Shown here: one piece after another, positions 5,367 to 7,066 of the stretch
How the letters are laid out: each line of letters begins with the position of its first letter
Position numbering within the stretch: position 1 is the first letter of the stretch
NCBI GenBank assembly: GCA_947065955.1
Contig: CAMSXY010000062.1
Coordinates: 1-7,066 of the forward strand
From: an uncultured Caryophanales bacterium
Lineage (GTDB): Bacteria > Bacillota_I > Bacilli_A > RF39 > UBA660
Direction: 5' to 3'
DNA: 7,066 bases
Notes under the pieces: model-generated
Database searches by the model: none
What the model was told of the DNA's origin: nothing
The model's input: the letters and a program-made list of their open reading frames with translations, nothing else
Position numbers and translations under genes: made by a program

Positions 5367-5762
5367 ATGAAAGTAATCACGATTAAACAACCTTTTGCTT
5401 CTCTTATTGCAGAAGGAATAAAAGAATATGAATTTCGAACTTGGAAAACTAAATATAGGGGACCAATACTCATCCATGCTGCAAAGAACGTTAATAAAAA
5501 AGCGATGAAAAAATTTGAAAATTATCATTTAGAATATCCGACAGGGTGCATTCTTGCAAAGGCTAATTTAGTTGATTGTATAATAGTGGATGCAAATGCA
5601 CGAGAAATGTTAGATAAAAAAGATTCCTTTGTATATTCGAGTGTTGTAAATCATATAGAGTGGAAAGGTTATGGGTTTGAATTGAAATGTGTAGAGAAGA
5701 TAGATCCTATTTTTATACCTGGGAAGTTAAGTTTATGGGAGTATGAGGATAAAAGTAACTAA
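5367..5762 (+). CDS. ASCH-domain protein (putative RNA-binding)
   Basis: The 131-aa product is almost entirely one ASCH domain, a PUA-like beta-barrel fold thought to bind RNA or modified nucleotides. The N-terminal strand MKVITIKQPFASLI is followed by the signature GIKEYEFRTWKTKYRGPILIHAAK (shown by GIKEYEFR at 17-24, with W26 and HAAK at 37-40). A later strand CILAKANLVDC and the ending LWEY are also typical. The frame is open upstream to an ATG at 5307, but that one lies at the predicted transcription start and lacks a ribosome binding site, whereas ATG 5367 has AAAGGAG (5350-5356) 10 nt before it. The E. coli ASCH protein YqfB deacetylates N4-acetylcytidine. The active-site pattern K-x-x-T known there is not seen here (K-E-Y-E instead), so I do not transfer that activity. 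It is a single-gene unit with its own promoter. Confidence 0.88.
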   Translation: MKVITIKQPFASLIAEGIKEYEFRTWKTKYRGPILIHAAKNVNKKAMKKFENYHLEYPTGCILAKANLVDCIIVDANAREMLDKKDSFVYSSVVNHIEWKGYGFELKCVEKIDPIFIPGKLSLWEYEDKSN

Positions 5763-5767
5763 GTAAA

Positions 5768-5796
5768 TAGACATTTAAATATAAAGGTGATATAAA
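5768..5796 (+). promoter_or_regulatory. Promoter of the HD-domain hydrolase gene
   Basis: TAGACA (5768-5773), a 17-bp spacer and TATAAA (5791-5796) with TG-N directly before the -10. Each hexamer differs from consensus at one base. The start point would be near 5803, about 46 nt upstream of the ATG. Confidence 0.65.
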
Positions 5797-5848
5797 GGAC
5801 AATTGAATAGGGCACAATTTTTTTGAAAATTTATAAAGGAGTTAAAAT

Positions 5849-6283
5849 ATGATAAATACAAAGTTAACTAGGAAAGCAATGATTATAGCGTATAATGCCC
5901 ATATGAATCAATTGGATAAGGCTGGTGTTCCTTATATATACCACCCAATCCATTTAGCAGAACAAATGGATACAGAGCTAGAATGTATTGTTGCGCTTTT
6001 ACATGATGTAGTGGAGGATACAGATATTACTTTTGAACAACTTGAGAAGGAGTTTTCGAAGGAAGTAATAACGATTTTAAAGCTATTAACTCGTGATAAA
6101 GGGGAAGAATATATGGATTATATAAAAAAAATAAAAAAACATTCTATTGCTAGAAAGATAAAGATTGCAGATCTTATTCATAATTCTGATGAATCTAGGT
6201 TGGAAAAGATTACGACGAAAGATATAGAAAGGAGAAGTAAATATCATAGAGCTTTGGAATTTTTGGAAATGGATGGAGATTAA
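5849..6283 (+). CDS. Small HD-domain phosphohydrolase, ppGpp-hydrolase (SAH/MESH1)-like
   Basis: The 144-aa protein consists of the HD hydrolase domain that in RelA/SpoT enzymes removes the 3'-diphosphate of (p)ppGpp, without any synthetase, TGS or ACT domain. Visible motifs are GVPYIYHPIHLAEQM with H32, LLHDVVEDTD with H52-D53 and E56-D57, and KIADLIHN with D108 and N112. The metal ligands (two His, HD aspartate, D108) and the ED pair are therefore intact. The Arg usually found in the KxADRxHN motif is Leu (L109), so substrate preference may differ, and another nucleotide is possible. Length fits stand-alone small alarmone hydrolases, though at the short end. The start ATG has AAAGGAG (5835-5841) 7 nt upstream. 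It has its own promoter and no partner synthetase in the window. Confidence 0.88.
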   Translation: MINTKLTRKAMIIAYNAHMNQLDKAGVPYIYHPIHLAEQMDTELECIVALLHDVVEDTDITFEQLEKEFSKEVITILKLLTRDKGEEYMDYIKKIKKHSIARKIKIADLIHNSDESRLEKITTKDIERRSKYHRALEFLEMDGD

Positions 6284-6406
6284 AAAATGAATTATGAAAT
6301 GGGGAGGGGATTTATAGAAAAATAAAATTGGATATTTATAGAGTTTATAATCTGTTTTTATAAATGAAAAATTTCAGCAAAAAAAAGATTTTTTTAAAAT
6401 TTGATA

Positions 6407-6434
6407 TTGACTTTTTTCAAATATCTGGTATAAT
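6407..6434 (+). promoter_or_regulatory. Promoter of tRNA-Gly
   Basis: TTGACT (6407-6412), a 16-bp spacer and TATAAT (6429-6434), close to consensus. The start point would be near 6441, about 12 nt before the mature tRNA 5' end. This is the best sigma-A-type promoter in the window. Confidence 0.8.
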
Positions 6435-6452
6435 CTAATTAGTTGATTAATT

Positions 6453-6526
6453 GCGGGTGTAGTTCAATGGTAGAACTCCAGCCTTCCAAGCTGATAACGT
6501 GGGTCCGATTCCCATCACCCGCTCCA
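6453..6526 (+). tRNA. tRNA-Gly(UCC)
   Basis: A complete cloverleaf of 74 nt with encoded CCA (6524-6526). Acceptor GCGGGTG (6453-6459) pairs with CACCCGC (6516-6522); the D arm is GTTC/GAAC with GG in the loop; the anticodon loop CTTCCAA (6483-6489) gives anticodon TCC (6485-6487); the T arm is GTGGG/CCCAT. It reads GGA/GGG codons. Two oddities: the first anticodon-stem pair is C27-A43 (6478/6494), a mismatch, and the T loop reads TCCGATT, with C at position 55 (6505) where a U (converted to pseudouridine) is nearly invariant. The rest follows the Bacillus-type tRNA-Gly closely. It has its own promoter and terminator. Confidence 0.95.
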
Positions 6527-6537
6527 TTGAGAGAATT

Positions 6538-6570
6538 ACTCACACCTTCGTGTGAGTTTTATATTTTCAA
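6538..6570 (+). terminator. Intrinsic terminator after tRNA-Gly
   Basis: ACTCACAC (6538-6545) pairs perfectly with GTGTGAGT (6550-6557) around the loop CTTC, followed by TTTATATTTTC. It lies 11 nt after the CCA end. Confidence 0.85.
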
Positions 6571-6630
6571 ATTTATCCTATATCACTCGTTGATATGGGA
6601 TTTTTTCATGTTTGGAAGGAGGATTTACAG

Positions 6631-6777
6631 ATGAAAATAACCATAGAATCTTTAGAATTTCCTTTATGTGTTAAAGAAAAACTTATGAAAATACCTAAAA
6701 TATCAAAACTACATATTGAATTTGTAAATGGGAAGAATATTCATTTTGATAAAATTAATCTTAAAATCAGAATTTAA
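6631..6777 (+). CDS. Small hypothetical protein (48 aa)
   Basis: The ATG at 6631 has a near-ideal AAGGAGG (6616-6622) 8 nt upstream, which is the main reason to believe it. The frame also opens at an ATG at 6595, but that start lacks a ribosome binding site. The 48 residues (MKITIESLEFPLCVKEKLMK at the N-terminus, then a basic tail ending KINLKIRI) suggest alternating short strands and one helix, with no membrane segment or signal peptide. I do not recognise it. No clear promoter lies between the tRNA terminator and this gene, and no terminator hairpin is seen after it. It may be a genuine small protein or the remaining N-terminus of a decayed gene. Confidence 0.5.
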   Translation: MKITIESLEFPLCVKEKLMKIPKISKLHIEFVNGKNIHFDKINLKIRI

Positions 6778-6825
6778 TAGTTTATGTTTTTCACTTTTAC
6801 CATCTTTTTTTGAAATAAATGTTAA

Positions 6826-7066
6826 TTATTTTATATCAAAGTTAGAAATAAATTGTTCTGAATAAGTCGTAATAGTATTTATTACTAATTTACTTTTTGC
6901 ATTTTTTTCGGAAGGAATAATAGCAGAATTTATCAAAGAAGATAATGGCTCATTTGCAAGAAATTTAAATCTATATAAATATCCATCATTTTTTTATGTT
7001 GAATTATAAATAGGAGTCAGTAAATAAATCTGTGTAAAATAGAAATCTATCCATGATAAAATAGAA
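6826..7066 (-). pseudogene. Remnant of an unidentified gene, in-frame stop, runs off the right edge
   Basis: On the minus strand one frame reads from the window edge (7065) to TAA at 6828-6826 with only a single interruption, TAA at 6996-6994, next to a run of seven A. The product reads ...WIDFYFTQIYLLTPIYNST, stop, then KNDGYLYRFKFLANEPLSSL and on to a C-terminus ending SEQFISNFDIK. Some 78 sense codons with one stop is unusual in DNA this AT-rich, and the residue pattern looks coding. No start codon with a ribosome binding site precedes the downstream part. The order W-x(20)-NDGYLY-strand is vaguely like FRG-domain proteins, but the similarity is too weak to name it. The interruption is a nonsense change in frame, because the other two upstream frames close quickly. 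Confidence 0.45.

Noticed and set aside
6379..6395. A8-GA-T7 run as a terminator for the HD gene
   Set aside because: The loop would be only two bases and the stem is pure A-T, so no stable hairpin forms. It is more likely simple AT-rich sequence before the tRNA promoter.
6443..6634. 63-aa open frame on the plus strand
   Set aside because: It is the translation of the tRNA-Gly gene (the CGCSSMVELQPSKLI type of artefact) and then the terminator. There is no ribosome binding site.
7036..7066. Direct repeat AAAATAGAA (7036-7044 and 7058-7066)
   Set aside because: Nine AT-rich bases repeated once is expected by chance in this composition. No CRISPR-like or iteron pattern follows.

Overview
The window looks like a contig from a very AT-rich, low-GC Gram-positive bacterium (Firmicutes or a Mollicutes-like relative), possibly from a metagenome. 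Evidence: long A and T tracts, strong AAGGAG-type ribosome binding sites, an rplS-lepB pair, and a tRNA-Gly of Bacillus type. TGA appears to be a real stop codon (tsaC ends with TGA where the family should end) and Trp is encoded by TGG, so the standard bacterial code is used, which argues against a true Mycoplasma. The contig begins with a technical artefact: positions 1-44 are Illumina P5-side adapter, not genome.

Layout. 46-372: 3' end of an unrecognised gene, joined to the adapter. 424-1605: a complete insertion sequence (450-1579) with an intact DDE transposase on the minus strand, imperfect terminal inverted repeats and a perfect 26-bp target duplication. It landed just upstream of the rplS promoter. 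1610-4340: promoter, rplS (ribosomal protein L19), a short hairpin terminator or attenuator, lepB (signal peptidase I), and an overlapping gene for a 555-aa, lysine- and glutamate-rich membrane-anchored protein of unknown function, closed by a 12-bp-stem terminator. 4341-4592: a long gene-free stretch with a good extended -10 promoter and a 19-nt palindrome. 4593-5231: tsaC/sua5 (first step of tRNA t6A synthesis). 5270-5762: own promoter and an ASCH-domain protein. 5768-6283: own promoter and a small HD-domain hydrolase of the ppGpp-hydrolase type. 6407-6570: promoter, tRNA-Gly(UCC) and terminator. 6631-6777: a 48-aa small protein with a strong ribosome binding site. 6826-7066: minus-strand remnant of a gene with one in-frame stop, running off the window.

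How it fits together. The core is translation and secretion housekeeping (L19, signal peptidase, t6A synthase, tRNA-Gly), interleaved with single-gene accessory units, each with its own promoter. No defence system, CRISPR array or phage module is visible. The items most worth a second look are the unusually long target duplication of the IS, the unknown lepB-coupled membrane protein, a tRNA-Gly with C at the normally invariant position 55, and the decayed minus-strand gene at the right edge.
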